A DNA stretch of 64,000 nucleotides from Mycobacterium sp. IS-1264. GTDB taxonomy: Bacteria; Actinomycetota; Actinomycetes; Mycobacteriales; Mycobacteriaceae. Below are positions 37,694-46,920 of the stretch, one piece after another. Every line of letters begins with the position of its first letter. The first letter of the stretch is position 1. Location: assembly GCF_001954195.1 (NCBI RefSeq), contig NZ_MBES01000076.1, forward strand, positions 1 through 64,000. Reading direction: 5' to 3'. The notes beneath the pieces are model-generated. The model made no database searches, had not been told where the DNA came from, and saw only the letters and a list, made by a program, of their open reading frames with translations. Made by a program: the position numbers and the translations under genes.

Positions 37694-38797
37694 GTGTTCC
37701 AGGGATTCGACGCGTTGCCGGAAGCGCTGAGACCGATCGCGAAGCCGCAGCCCACACATCAGCATGCGCACCCCGAGCCGCGGCCCGCCGAGCCGCTGGT
37801 CGACTGCGGTGTCTACGTCGAAGGGCACCGGATGGCGGGCAAGTACAGCTATACGGCCGCGTTGGACAAGGTCCGCGAAATCGAAGTCACCGGCCAGTCG
37901 GCGTTCGTGTGGATCGGGCTGTACGAGCCCGACCAGACCCACATGCAGGAGATCGCGGACGTTTTCGGCCTGCACCCGTTGGCGGTCGAGGACGCGGTGT
38001 GTGCCCAGCAGCGACCAAAGCTGGAGCGTTACGACGACACGATGTTCCTCGTCTTGAAGACGGTCAACTACGTGCCGCACGAGTCCGTTGTGCTGGCTCA
38101 CGAGATCGTCGAAACCGGCGAGGTGATGATCTTCGTCGGCAAGAACTTCGTGATCACCGTCCGCCACGGCGAGCACGGCGGCCTGTCGGACGTGCGCAAG
38201 CGGTTGGACGCCGAGCCCGAGCATTTGCAGTTGGGTCCGTTCGCGGTGATGCACGCCATCGCCGACCACGTCGTGGATCACTATCTCGAGGTGACCGCGC
38301 TGATGGAGACCGACATCGACGGCATCGAGGTCGTCGCGTTCGCGCCGGGCAGCAAGCTCGATGTCGAGCCGATCTATCTGCTCAAACGGGAGGTCGTCGA
38401 GCTGCGCCGGTCCGTGAACCCGCTGTCGGCCGCGTTCCAGCGCATGCAGACCGAGGGCAAGGACCTGATCTCGAAGGAAGTCCGGCGCTACATGCGCGAT
38501 GTCATCGACCACCAAACCGCGGCCGCGGATCAGATCGCCAGCTATGACGACATGCTCAACTCGCTGGTGCAGGCCGCGTTGGCCCGAGTCGGCATGCAGC
38601 AGAACAACGACATGCGGAAGATGGCGGCCTGGGCCGGTATTTTGGCGGTCCCCACCATGGTTGCGGCCATCTACGGGATGAACTTCCATTTCATGCCCGA
38701 GCTGAACTGGACGTGGGGTTATCCGGCCATCATGGCCTTGATGATCGTTTCCTGCCTGGTCCTGTACTTCCAATTCCGCAGGAACAACTGGCTGTAG
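37694..38797 (+). CDS. corA: Magnesium/cobalt transporter CorA
   Basis: A 367-residue divalent cation channel. A large cytosolic N-terminal domain is followed by two C-terminal membrane helices, with the selectivity motif YGMNFHFMPEL between them at about residue 330. The long stalk helix contains REVVELRRSVNPLSAAFQRM. The first 35 residues are Pro/His-rich (PTHQHAHPEPRP), which may bind metal. GTG at 37694 has GGAGG about 8 nt upstream. It is divergent from mdh across 183 bp. Confidence 0.93.
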   Translation: MFQGFDALPEALRPIAKPQPTHQHAHPEPRPAEPLVDCGVYVEGHRMAGKYSYTAALDKVREIEVTGQSAFVWIGLYEPDQTHMQEIADVFGLHPLAVEDAVCAQQRPKLERYDDTMFLVLKTVNYVPHESVVLAHEIVETGEVMIFVGKNFVITVRHGEHGGLSDVRKRLDAEPEHLQLGPFAVMHAIADHVVDHYLEVTALMETDIDGIEVVAFAPGSKLDVEPIYLLKREVVELRRSVNPLSAAFQRMQTEGKDLISKEVRRYMRDVIDHQTAAADQIASYDDMLNSLVQAALARVGMQQNNDMRKMAAWAGILAVPTMVAAIYGMNFHFMPELNWTWGYPAIMALMIVSCLVLYFQFRRNNWL

Positions 38798-38819
38798 GGC
38801 TTAGTGCCCCGCACCAGCG

Positions 38820-38877
38820 TCGAGTGTGCTTACTGGGCTGCGGGTGTGCGTCCAGGTCGCCGTGGGCGCACACTCGA
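38820..38877. repeat. Perfect inverted repeat TCGAGTGTGC...GCACACTCGA
   Basis: Two perfect 10-bp arms, 38820-38829 and 38868-38877, enclose 38 bp between convergent genes. The same arm occurs at 10868. A hairpin here could terminate both corA and the sug operon, or it is simply a dispersed repeat. Confidence 0.6.
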
Positions 38878-38886
38878 TGAGGCGCA

Positions 38887-39489
38887 TCAGTTGGGTTGCG
38901 CCGCAGGGCGATTCGGATCCAGCACGTCCACGCCGTCGTTCTGCCACGCCTGACGCATGGCCTCGGCGCCCTTGAGCCGCACCCAGGCCGCTTCGGTCGC
39001 GGTGATGGGGGTCGCCGATAAAAACTCGACCGGGTCGCGCGGCGGCTCCAGCGGCAGATCCGGAATGTCGCTGCGGCCCAACAACACCGCGGTGAACGGC
39101 GCGCGCCCCGAGGGCCGCGCCCACAACGGCGAGCCGAGGTCGATCAGCGCGTCGGCGGCCAGTATCACGCCGTCGACGGCGGGCGTGGCCGCCAGGATGG
39201 CAAGGCTGCGAGCGATGCCGGTGACCGGACCGGGATCTTGCAGCCGCAGCACGACCTCGGCGCGTGGGCCGCGCAAATGATCGACGAGGATTTCGGTCGG
39301 ATCGCCCATCGGATGGCGCGAACAGCCCAGCGACACATAGTGCGTCAATCCGTCGCCCCGGAACCGCAACACCTCGATGGTCTCGGTGCCCAGAAATGTC
39401 ACGCTCGCCGAATCGGGCTCGGACTCGATCCCGGCGTCGGCGAAGTAGCGGCGCAGATGCGCCCGCACCTGATCCAGCTGCTGTGTCAC
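38887..39489 (-). CDS. Suppressor-of-fused (SUFU)-domain protein at the end of the trehalose importer operon
   Basis: A 200-residue cytosolic protein without signal or membrane segment. THYVSLGCSRHPMGD at about residues 50-64 and the following EVVLRLQDP region are typical of bacterial SUFU-domain proteins, found in many bacteria and of unsettled role (some act as immunity or binding proteins). The GTG overlaps the sugC stop (GTGA), so it should be made with SugC. I do not expect it in M. tuberculosis, where corA follows sugC directly. Domain assignment is from memory of the pattern. Confidence 0.65.
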   Translation of the reverse strand: MTQQLDQVRAHLRRYFADAGIESEPDSASVTFLGTETIEVLRFRGDGLTHYVSLGCSRHPMGDPTEILVDHLRGPRAEVVLRLQDPGPVTGIARSLAILAATPAVDGVILAADALIDLGSPLWARPSGRAPFTAVLLGRSDIPDLPLEPPRDPVEFLSATPITATEAAWVRLKGAEAMRQAWQNDGVDVLDPNRPAAQPN

Positions 39490-40658
39490 TCGGGTAGTGG
39501 CACGGTCAGGTTGACCCCGGAGTCCGCATCGAAGACAGCGAGTTTGGTGGTGTCGAACGCCAACTCGATCGAGCCCCCGATCGCCGCCTTCGACTCCGCG
39601 GGAACCCTTGCCACGAACTGGTTTTCGTGCACTTCGCCCTGCGCCTCCAGCTCGTCCAGCTGAGCCGCGTGCACGGCCGGGCCCGTGGTGGTGAAGTACA
39701 GGTACTTGTCGGCGCCCAGCGATTCGACCAAGTCGACCTTGACCTCGAAGGTCAGCGCCCGGATGCGTTGGTAGGCATCGATCAGCGCGGCATCGGCCAG
39801 ATGCTCGGGTCGCACCCCGACAATGACGTTTTCCGGTTCGGGGTGCGCCGCGATGGTCTCCTGGACATCCGGCGTCAGCGTCACCTCCCCGACGGGCAGG
39901 GTGAGTCCCGTCGGTGTCAGGGTGGCGGGGAAGAAATTCATCGCGGGCGAGCCGATGAAACCCGCGACGAACAGATTGGCCGGGCGCTCGTAGAGCTCGT
40001 CGGGGGTGCCGATCTGCTGGGCGACACCGCCGTGCATCACCACCACGCGGTCTCCCAGCGTCATCGCCTCGGTCTGGTCGTGGGTGACGTAGACGGTGGT
40101 GGTGCCCAGCTTGCGCTGCAGTCGGGCGATCTCGCCGCGCATCTGAACCCGCAGCTTGGCGTCCAGGTTGGACAGCGGTTCGTCCATCAGGAAAGCCTTG
40201 GGATGGCGCACAATTGCCCGGCCCATCGCGACGCGCTGCCGTTGCCCACCCGACAACTGGGACGGCTTGCGGTCCAGGAGCTCGGTCAGGTCAAGAATTT
40301 TGGCGGTCTCGGAGACCTTCTGCGCGATGTCGGGCTTCTTCATCTTCGCCAGTGTCAGCGGGAAGGCGATGTTCTGCCGCACGGTCATGTGCGGATAAAG
40401 CGCGTAGGACTGGAACACCATTGCGATGTCGCGGTCCTTGGGCGCCTTCTCGTTGACCCGCTCGCCGTCGATACGCAACTCGCCCGACGAGATATCCTCA
40501 AGCCCGGCAATCATATTCAACGTCGTCGTCTTGCCGCAGCCCGAAGGCCCGACCAGAATCAGGAACTCGCCGTCGGCGATGGTGACATTCAGGTCCTGCA
40601 CCGCTATTGCCCCGTCGGCGTACGTCTTGTTCACGTGCTCCAGCACAATCTCGGCCAT
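39486..40658 (-). CDS. sugC: Trehalose ABC importer ATPase SugC
   Basis: A 390-residue MalK-type ATP-binding subunit that powers LpqY-SugABC, which recovers trehalose released from mycolate transfer. Walker A GPSGCGKTT (about residues 36-44), Q loop MVFQSYALYP, signature LSGGQRQRVAMGRA, Walker B AFLMDEPLSNLDA and H-loop YVTHDQTEA are all intact. A C-terminal TOBE/MalK regulatory domain covers about 240-390. It begins 4 bp after sugB and overlaps the SUFU gene. Confidence 0.95.
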   Translation of the reverse strand: MAEIVLEHVNKTYADGAIAVQDLNVTIADGEFLILVGPSGCGKTTTLNMIAGLEDISSGELRIDGERVNEKAPKDRDIAMVFQSYALYPHMTVRQNIAFPLTLAKMKKPDIAQKVSETAKILDLTELLDRKPSQLSGGQRQRVAMGRAIVRHPKAFLMDEPLSNLDAKLRVQMRGEIARLQRKLGTTTVYVTHDQTEAMTLGDRVVVMHGGVAQQIGTPDELYERPANLFVAGFIGSPAMNFFPATLTPTGLTLPVGEVTLTPDVQETIAAHPEPENVIVGVRPEHLADAALIDAYQRIRALTFEVKVDLVESLGADKYLYFTTTGPAVHAAQLDELEAQGEVHENQFVARVPAESKAAIGGSIELAFDTTKLAVFDADSGVNLTVPLPE

Positions 40659-40662
40659 CGCG

Positions 40663-41487
40663 CTACCCCTTCACAGCGCCAGAAGTCAACCCGGCGACAA
40701 TCCGTCGTTGGAAGATTAGAACAAAGACGATGATCGGGATCGTGATCACGACGGCACCGGCCGCGATCGATCCGGTCGGCTCCTCGAACTGCGAACTGCC
40801 ACCGAAGTTCACGATCGCCACCGGCGCGGTGATCGCGGCCTTGGTGGCGGTCAGCGACAGCGCCAGCAGCAGGTCGTTCCACGCGAAGATGAACACCAGG
40901 ATCGCCGCGGTCACCAGTCCGGGCGCCGCGAGCGGGACGATGACCTTGCGGAAAGCCTGCCCCGGCGTCGCGCCGTCCATCTTGGCCGCCTTCTCCAGAT
41001 CCCAGGGCACCTCCCGGAAGAACGCCGATAGCGTGTAAATGGCAAGGGGCAACGCGAAAGTGATGTAGGGCAGGATCAAGCCCGGCCAGGTGTCGAACAA
41101 GCCGAGGAACCGCTCGATGTTAAACAACGGCGTGACCAAGGAGATCGCCGGGAACATGGTGATCAACAGCGCGGCGCCGACGAGCGCGCGCTTGCCGGGA
41201 AAGTTCAACCGGGCTATCGCGTAGGCCGCCATCGCACCCAGCACGACCGCGATTAGGGTGGTGATCAATCCGATCCCGATGGAGTTGATCAGCGCCGAAC
41301 TGAAGATGTCGCCCCGGAAGATGCCGCGATAGTTGGCCAACGTCACCGACGACGGAATCAGCTTGCCGTCCTTGACCGTTGACGTCGGTTTGAGCGACAG
41401 GCCGAGAATCCACAGCACCGGAAGCAGCGCGTACACCACCACGGCCGTGTCGACGACCGCCCACACGGCGGTGCGGCGCCTATCCAT
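40663..41487 (-). CDS. sugB: Trehalose ABC importer permease SugB
   Basis: A 274-residue MalG-type permease with six membrane helices and the coupling loop EKAAKMDGATPGQAFRKVIVP (EAA motif; about residues 175-195). It pairs with SugA in the inner membrane. ATG at 41487 gives the same length as the known protein; an in-frame GTG at 41496 would add three residues. It overlaps the end of sugA. Confidence 0.93.
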   Translation of the reverse strand: MDRRRTAVWAVVDTAVVVYALLPVLWILGLSLKPTSTVKDGKLIPSSVTLANYRGIFRGDIFSSALINSIGIGLITTLIAVVLGAMAAYAIARLNFPGKRALVGAALLITMFPAISLVTPLFNIERFLGLFDTWPGLILPYITFALPLAIYTLSAFFREVPWDLEKAAKMDGATPGQAFRKVIVPLAAPGLVTAAILVFIFAWNDLLLALSLTATKAAITAPVAIVNFGGSSQFEEPTGSIAAGAVVITIPIIVFVLIFQRRIVAGLTSGAVKG

Positions 41488-42361
41488 CGACGCCACCGCC
41501 CGGTGCCGCGGCGCCGAAGACTTTGATGTAGACGAGCGCGATCACACCCACGCAAATGAAGATCAGCACGCTGATCGCCGAGCCGATCCCGACGTTGAAG
41601 CCCTTGAACAGGTTGTCGTAGCCCAAGATTGACACCGATCCCGTGTTGTTGGCGCCGTTGGTCAGCACGTAGATGTTGTCGAAAATGCGGAATGCGTCCA
41701 GCGTGCGGAAGAGCAGCGCTACCACCACCGCGGGCTTGATGATCGGCAGGATGATCCTGGTCAGTCGCCGCCACGCGCCCGCGCCGTCGACCTGGGCAGC
41801 CTTCAGCAGATCCTCGGGCACCAAGGCCAGACCGGCCAGCAACAGCAGCGCCAGGAACGGCGTGGTCTTCCAGACCTCGGCAATGACGACGATGCCCAGC
41901 GACGGGATGCGCTCGGTCAGCGGCGCACTACCCTGCGGCAGCAGGTTGGCCAGATATCCGGTGCCCGGCGTCCAGGCGTAGTACCAGCTGTACGACGCGA
42001 CCACCGTGACGATGCCGTACGGGATGAGCACCGCGGTGCGCACCACGCCCTTGCCGACCAGCGTGCGATGCATCACCAGCGCCAGCGCCAGGCCCAGCAC
42101 GAACTCGATAGACACGGACACCACTGTGATCGCCAGGGTCACGGCCAGCGCCGTCCACCAGTAGCGATCGCTCAAGATTGTTTGGTAGTTGCCCAGGCCG
42201 ATGAAAGCGGTGTCGTTTGGAGTGGCCAGGTTGTTGCGCTGCAGGCTCAGCCAGATCGCGTAGCCGATCGGATAGGCGGTCACCGCAACCATGAGCACCG
42301 TCGCGGGTGCGACGAGCATGAATGCGAGTCGCCGTTCGGAGGTCTCAACGGCGCGGGTCAC
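41480..42361 (-). CDS. sugA: Trehalose ABC importer permease SugA
   Basis: A 293-residue MalF-type permease. Six membrane helices are predicted (first at about residues 11-33) with the EAA coupling loop LLKAAQVDGAGAWRRLTRIILP at about 200-221 (given as its consecutive blocks). The GTG start overlaps the lpqY stop (GTGA), giving tight stoichiometric coupling with the binding protein. M. tuberculosis SugA is slightly longer at the N-terminus. Confidence 0.92.
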   Translation of the reverse strand: MTRAVETSERRLAFMLVAPATVLMVAVTAYPIGYAIWLSLQRNNLATPNDTAFIGLGNYQTILSDRYWWTALAVTLAITVVSVSIEFVLGLALALVMHRTLVGKGVVRTAVLIPYGIVTVVASYSWYYAWTPGTGYLANLLPQGSAPLTERIPSLGIVVIAEVWKTTPFLALLLLAGLALVPEDLLKAAQVDGAGAWRRLTRIILPIIKPAVVVALLFRTLDAFRIFDNIYVLTNGANNTGSVSILGYDNLFKGFNVGIGSAISVLIFICVGVIALVYIKVFGAAAPGGGVDG

Positions 42362-43758
42362 GGCAGCAGCCCCTTCCCGTCGATGGCCTTCTGCACCTGG
42401 GCGGTGAGCCGGTCGGCAGTGGAGTCCGGGTCGATCTCGGTGATGGGGCTCAGCGTCGACGCGAGCCGGATGGCCACCGCCTGATAGGCCGGCGTGGCGG
42501 GGCGGACCGCGGCGTCGGTGAGCTGCTGGCGAATGACGGTGTACATCGGGTACTTGGCTTGGAATTGCGGATCGGAATACAGCGAGCTCCGCACGGCCGG
42601 CAGGCCGCCCGCGATCGCAACGTACTTCTGGCTCTGCAGGCTGCGCAGGCAGCGGACTGCTTCGAACGCCTCGGCGCGGTGACGGGTGGTGCTGGCCACC
42701 GCCAGGTTGAGCCCGCCAATCGTCACCCGGGCCGGCCTGCCGGGCGCGATGCCGGGGTAGGGCGCGAAACCGAACACCTGCTTGCTGGCGTCGTAGGCGA
42801 TGCGGAATTGCTCGTCATTGGGTACGAACGCGCCGACGCCGTTGACCGTGCCGGCCAGTTCGGGATTCCGGTTGAGCGGAAGGAAGTCCACGCCCCCCTT
42901 CACCGCGTTCTCCAGCATGGACGGCAGCACGAATGGCCAGTTGACTTCCAGTGCGGCCCTACCCTGTTCGACCGCCAACCGCGCCGCGGCCTCGTCGGTG
43001 CGGGTGATCGACGGATCGGCGCCGGGCGCGGTGGCCACCGATTTGAGAATGCGCAGCGCGTTGACCGTGGCGGCGCGGTGGGTGGGCGTGTCGGTCAGGG
43101 TGACCTGTCGGCCGTCCTCGGAGAGCACCTGACCGCCGCCGCTCACCAGCAGCGTGTTGAACCACACCACCAGCCCCTCGGCCTCGTTGGCCTGCACCGC
43201 GATCCAGCTGGGCAGCCCCGCCGCGTGCAACCGGGCCGCCTCGGCCACCATACCGTTCCAATCGCTCGGCGGCTGATTGACCAGATCCGGCCTGTACCAA
43301 AGTAATTGGGTGTTGGTAGCCATCGGCGCGGCATACAGCTTGTGCTTCCACCGGGCCGTCGCCAGCGGCCCGGGCAGGGTATCGACGGTCGCGTCGGTCT
43401 CGGCCCGCCCGGCGGGGTCGTCGGAGAGCGGCAGCGCCCAGCCCGCCTCGGCGAACTCCGCGGTCCAGATGACGTCCAGCGCCATCACGTCGAGGCTGCG
43501 GTCGCGACTGGTCAGCCGGCGGGCCAGCTGCAATCGCTGCTCGCCGGGCGCGCGGGCGAGGCTGATCTGTGCGATGGCGAACCGGCCGCCGAGTTCTTCG
43601 GTACAGCGATGGGCCACCTCGGCGAACGTCCCGCCGTCTGTGGCCGGCGTGTAGAAGCTGATCACCAGCTGATGGCCGGTCGAGCCGCAGGCCGACATCG
43701 ATGCGATCGTCAACGCCGCCAGCAGGATTGCGCGCAATGCGCGCCCGCGACGACTCAC
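42358..43758 (-). CDS. lpqY: Trehalose-binding lipoprotein LpqY
   Basis: A 466-residue extracellular solute-binding lipoprotein (family 1). The basic signal peptide MSRRGRALRAILLAALT ends in lipobox MSAC (about residue 24). The mature protein is the trehalose receptor of the SugABC importer. Conserved parts include DVIWTAEFAEAGW and the YAAPMATNTQLLWYR loop. GGAGG lies about 9 nt before the GTG. Together with the gene 18 bp upstream it heads the operon. Confidence 0.93.
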   Translation of the reverse strand: MSRRGRALRAILLAALTIASMSACGSTGHQLVISFYTPATDGGTFAEVAHRCTEELGGRFAIAQISLARAPGEQRLQLARRLTSRDRSLDVMALDVIWTAEFAEAGWALPLSDDPAGRAETDATVDTLPGPLATARWKHKLYAAPMATNTQLLWYRPDLVNQPPSDWNGMVAEAARLHAAGLPSWIAVQANEAEGLVVWFNTLLVSGGGQVLSEDGRQVTLTDTPTHRAATVNALRILKSVATAPGADPSITRTDEAAARLAVEQGRAALEVNWPFVLPSMLENAVKGGVDFLPLNRNPELAGTVNGVGAFVPNDEQFRIAYDASKQVFGFAPYPGIAPGRPARVTIGGLNLAVASTTRHRAEAFEAVRCLRSLQSQKYVAIAGGLPAVRSSLYSDPQFQAKYPMYTVIRQQLTDAAVRPATPAYQAVAIRLASTLSPITEIDPDSTADRLTAQVQKAIDGKGLLP

Positions 43759-43776
43759 TGGATCTGCCTCCGCGCG

Positions 43777-44304
43777 TCAGATGGCCAGGCGCGCCAACAG
43801 ATCCCGCGCTTTCTCTGCGTTTTGGGGATCGCAGAGCACGTCGTAGCGGCCGGCCACCAATTGCATCGTTGAGCTGAAATCCCTTGTGCCGCGGGCCATT
43901 GAGTACGGAACCGCCGAGGTGATCAACCCGAAGAACACGCCGGCGACTAGGCCGGTGGCCAGCGCGGCCCACGGGTTCGGGCTGAAGAAGCCGAGCACCA
44001 ACCCGATGAACAGTCCGAGCCAGGCGCCGCTGAGCACCCCGCCGCCGAGCACCTTGGGCCAGGTAAGCCGGCCGGTGACCCGCTCGACCTGCATGAGATC
44101 GACGCCGACGATGGTCACCTGCTGGACCGGGAATTGCTGGTCGGATAGGTAGTCGACGGCCCGCTGCGCCTCGGCGTAGGTGGGATAGGACCCGACCGGC
44201 CAGCCCTTGGGGGGAGTCGGCAATCCGGGCACACCGCGCCGCCCGGCGCCCGGACCGGTGGGCGTCGCGCCGGGAACCTGCCCGGGCTGGAATGGATTAG
44301 TCAT
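43777..44304 (-). CDS. Membrane protein with general-stress-protein-17M-like domain (Rv1234-like)
   Basis: A 175-residue protein. A Pro/Gly-rich start (about residues 1-35) is followed by SYPTYAEAQRAVDYLSDQQFPVQQVTIVG, the ferredoxin-like start of the GSP17M domain, then two membrane helices (about 88-135) and a C-terminal strand LVAGRYDVLC. It is 18 bp upstream of lpqY on the same strand and so is probably the first gene of the trehalose operon. GGAGGAGAA lies before its ATG. Its role in transport is not known. Confidence 0.82.
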   Translation of the reverse strand: MTNPFQPGQVPGATPTGPGAGRRGVPGLPTPPKGWPVGSYPTYAEAQRAVDYLSDQQFPVQQVTIVGVDLMQVERVTGRLTWPKVLGGGVLSGAWLGLFIGLVLGFFSPNPWAALATGLVAGVFFGLITSAVPYSMARGTRDFSSTMQLVAGRYDVLCDPQNAEKARDLLARLAI

Positions 44305-44399
44305 CGCCGCTCATTCTCCTCCGGCCTGGAAACGGCTGCATCCCTGACCCTCCCACCCTATCGATGGCTTGCGGCCGCGCCCTCCACCAGCGTGGCGGT

Positions 44400-44405
44400 T
44401 AGATT
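44400..44405 (+). promoter_or_regulatory. Predicted -10 box, leaderless start of the DUF4190 gene
   Basis: TAGATT ends 7 nt before the ATG at 44413; there is no ribosome binding site. No clear -35. Confidence 0.45.
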
Positions 44406-44412
44406 GATCGGC

Positions 44413-44988
44413 ATGACGGCTCCCGGCGGCGGCGAGAACGCCCACGACGACGCGGCGCGTCCGCCGCGGGCCGGCGAGCCAGGCGGCGAGCAACCGCCTT
44501 GGCAACCTCCCTGGGATGCGCCGGCTCCGCCGCCCGCGGCGGACTACCCACCGCCCTATCCACCGCCGAGCTACCCGCCCGGCTATACAGCTGGGTATCC
44601 GCCCCCCGCCTACGGGCCGCCCCCGGAATACCCGCCGCTGGACTATCCGCCGCCGGGCTATCCCGCGCCGGGCTACCCTCAACCTGGCTATCCCGCGCCG
44701 GGCTACCCCCAACCTGGCTATCCCCCACCGGGCTATCAGGGTTATGGGCCGCCGCCGGAGATGCAGCCTGGGATGAACGGGCTGGCGATCGCCTCCCTGA
44801 TCTCGTCGTTCACCGGCGTGTTCTGCTGCATCGGCGGGATCCTCGCCATCGTGCTGGGCGCGATCGCACTCGGCCAGATCAAGCGGACTCACCAAGACGG
44901 CTACGCCCTGGCGGTCGCGGGCATAGTGATCGGCGTCGCCACATTGATCGTCGTCTTGATCGTCGCGATCTTCGCGATGCATCGTTAG
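44413..44988 (+). CDS. Proline/tyrosine-repeat DUF4190 membrane protein (Rv1233c-like)
   Basis: A 191-residue protein. The cytosolic N-terminal half is built from PGYPxP repeats (PGYPAPGYPQPGY and variants, about residues 50-115). Two membrane helices at about 125-150 and 165-188 enclose a short loop GQIKRTHQDGYALA, the DUF4190 pattern. Such Pro/Tyr tails are phase-separating or scaffold-like in other actinobacterial cell-pole proteins, but no function is shown for this one. It is divergent from the trehalose operon. Confidence 0.82.
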   Translation: MTAPGGGENAHDDAARPPRAGEPGGEQPPWQPPWDAPAPPPAADYPPPYPPPSYPPGYTAGYPPPAYGPPPEYPPLDYPPPGYPAPGYPQPGYPAPGYPQPGYPPPGYQGYGPPPEMQPGMNGLAIASLISSFTGVFCCIGGILAIVLGAIALGQIKRTHQDGYALAVAGIVIGVATLIVVLIVAIFAMHR

Positions 44989-45035
44989 CGGCGCGGGTCG
45001 CTGACACCGCGGCTGCCGTGCGGCCAGCGGCTGCC

Positions 45036-45041
45036 TAGGCT
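45036..45041 (+). promoter_or_regulatory. Predicted -10 box, leaderless start of the MgtE-like gene
   Basis: TAGGCT ends 7 nt before the ATG at 45049, without a ribosome binding site. Confidence 0.5.
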
Positions 45042-45048
45042 CTGTTGC

Positions 45049-46359
45049 ATGGGATCGGTCAACCGGGTGTACGCCGCGCGGCTCGCGCGAATGTTGGTGC
45101 TGGGTCCACTCGGTGAGAACTTCGGGCGCGTGCGCGATGTCGTGATCAGCATCAGCATCGTGCGTCAGCAACCGCGGGTGCTGGGGCTGGTCGTCGACCT
45201 GGCCACCCGCCGGAGCATCTTCATTCCGATACTGCGGGTCGCCGCGATCGAGCCCAACGCGGTGACCCTCAACACCGGCAACGTGTCCCTGCGTCACTTC
45301 GAACAGCGGCCGGGCGAGGTCCTGGTGATAGGCCAGGTGCTCGACACCCCGGTCAAGGTCAACGACCCGGAACTGCCGGAGCTGGCCGGCGTCGACGTCG
45401 TGGTCACCGACCTGGGAATCGAGCAGACGCGAACCCGGGACTGGATGGTGCACCGGGTGGCCGTCCGCGGCCAACGACGGCTGGGGCGGCGCGGCCCCGT
45501 GCACGTCGTGGACTGGCAGAGCGTGCAGGGACTGACACCGTCTGCGCTGGCGTTGCCGGGTCAGGGAGTGGCCCAGCTGCTCGAGCAATTCGACGGGCGA
45601 AAACCAGTCGATGTCGCCGACACGATCCGCGGGCTGCCGCCCAAGCGGCGCTACGAGGTGCTGCGGGCGCTCGACGACGACCGGCTGGCCGATGTGCTGC
45701 AGGAGCTCCCCGAACTGGATCAGGCCGACGTGCTGTCGCAGCTGGGCACCGACCGATCGGCCGATGTGCTGGAGGAGATGGACCCGGACGACGCCGCTGA
45801 CCTGCTCGGCGTGCTGAATCCAACCGACGCCGAGATGTTGCTGACCCGCATGGACCCCGACGAATCCGAACCGGTGCGTCGGCTGCTGACGCACTCCCCC
45901 GACACCGCGGGCGGCCTGATGACCTCGGACCCCGTCGTGCTGACACCGGACACGTCGGTCGCCGAGGCGCTGGCCCGGGTCCGCGACCCCGACCTCACCG
46001 CCGCGCTGTCGTCCATGGTGTTCGTGGCGCGTCCGCCGACGGCCACCCCGACCGGGCGCTACCTGGGCTGCATTTCGTTGCAGCGACTGCTCCGTGAGGC
46101 GCCGGCGGAGTTGGTCGGGGGGATCGTCGACAGCGATCTGCTCACCCTGACACCGGAGACCCCCCTGGGCGCGGTGACCCGCTACCTCGCCGCCTACAAC
46201 CTGGTATGCGGACCGGTGCTCGACGACCAGAACCATCTGTTGGGCGCGGTAACCGTGGACGACCTGCTCGATCACCTGCTGCCGCACGACTGGCGCGTCG
46301 ACGTGCAGCAGCTGGACACCGCCGGCCGTATCGAACAACGACTGGGAGGATCCGCGTGA
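45049..46359 (+). CDS. MgtE N-domain/CBS-domain protein with PRC-barrel (Rv1232c-like)
   Basis: A 436-residue soluble protein. An N-terminal PRC-barrel-like part (about residues 10-150) precedes an MgtE intracellular N domain (about 175-285, alpha-superhelix with DRLADVLQELPE and RSADVLEEMDPDDAADLL), then a CBS pair (about 285-430). It is thus the cytosolic magnesium-sensing half of MgtE without the channel. The next gene overlaps by GTGA and encodes a small membrane protein, which might be its partner. A sensing role is inferred. Confidence 0.85.
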   Translation: MGSVNRVYAARLARMLVLGPLGENFGRVRDVVISISIVRQQPRVLGLVVDLATRRSIFIPILRVAAIEPNAVTLNTGNVSLRHFEQRPGEVLVIGQVLDTPVKVNDPELPELAGVDVVVTDLGIEQTRTRDWMVHRVAVRGQRRLGRRGPVHVVDWQSVQGLTPSALALPGQGVAQLLEQFDGRKPVDVADTIRGLPPKRRYEVLRALDDDRLADVLQELPELDQADVLSQLGTDRSADVLEEMDPDDAADLLGVLNPTDAEMLLTRMDPDESEPVRRLLTHSPDTAGGLMTSDPVVLTPDTSVAEALARVRDPDLTAALSSMVFVARPPTATPTGRYLGCISLQRLLREAPAELVGGIVDSDLLTLTPETPLGAVTRYLAAYNLVCGPVLDDQNHLLGAVTVDDLLDHLLPHDWRVDVQQLDTAGRIEQRLGGSA

Positions 46360-46898
46360 GCAGATCCACGGCACCGCGAAGGCTGTATACCCCGCGGACG
46401 TCGCGCAGGTATTCGCCGCGGCTGGACCCCGAGACCGTCGGCCAGATCACCGAGTCCATCGCGCGGTTCTTCGGCACCGGCCGCTACCTGCTGATTCAGA
46501 CCATCATCGTGATCGGGTGGATCGTGCTGAACGTATTCGCCGCCTCCCTGCGCTGGGACCCGTATCCGTTCATCCTGCTCAACCTGGCCTTCTCCACGCA
46601 GGCTGCCTACGCGGCGCCGCTGATTCTGCTTGCGCAGAACCGTCAGGAGAACCGCGACCGGGTCGCGCTCGAAGAGGATCGCCGGCGCGCCGCGCAAACC
46701 AAGGCCGATACCGAGTATCTGGCCCGGGAGCTGGCCGCGCTGCGCCTGGCCGTCGGCGAGGTGGTGACCCGCGAGTACTTGCGTCACGAGCTCGAGGATC
46801 TCCGCGCTTTGCTGACCGATCTGCAGCGGGAAACCCCGGACGAACAGACCGCGCAGGCGCGCGACGACCTGGAGCGGGCCACCAAGAAATCAAGATGA
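46356..46898 (+). CDS. DUF1003 membrane protein (Rv1231c-like)
   Basis: A 180-residue protein with two membrane helices (about 45-65 and 78-98; RWDPYPFILLNLAFS between them is the DUF1003 signature) and a C-terminal coiled coil (about 105-175) rich in Glu/Arg. GTG at 46356 overlaps the stop of the MgtE-like gene and has GGGAGG upstream. The length equals Rv1231c. Function unknown; coupling suggests a complex with the MgtE/CBS protein. Confidence 0.85.
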   Translation: MSRSTAPRRLYTPRTSRRYSPRLDPETVGQITESIARFFGTGRYLLIQTIIVIGWIVLNVFAASLRWDPYPFILLNLAFSTQAAYAAPLILLAQNRQENRDRVALEEDRRRAAQTKADTEYLARELAALRLAVGEVVTREYLRHELEDLRALLTDLQRETPDEQTAQARDDLERATKKSR

Positions 46899-46920
46899 AT
46901 CGCAAATCAACCATTGCGCC

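Noticed and set aside
37511..38773. Long in-frame extension upstream of mdh
   Set aside because: It is antisense to corA, and the Mdh N-terminus with GTG at 37510 matches the known protein exactly.
44311..46374. 687-residue minus-strand open frame
   Set aside because: It is the complement of the DUF4190 and MgtE-like genes, with no domain of its own.
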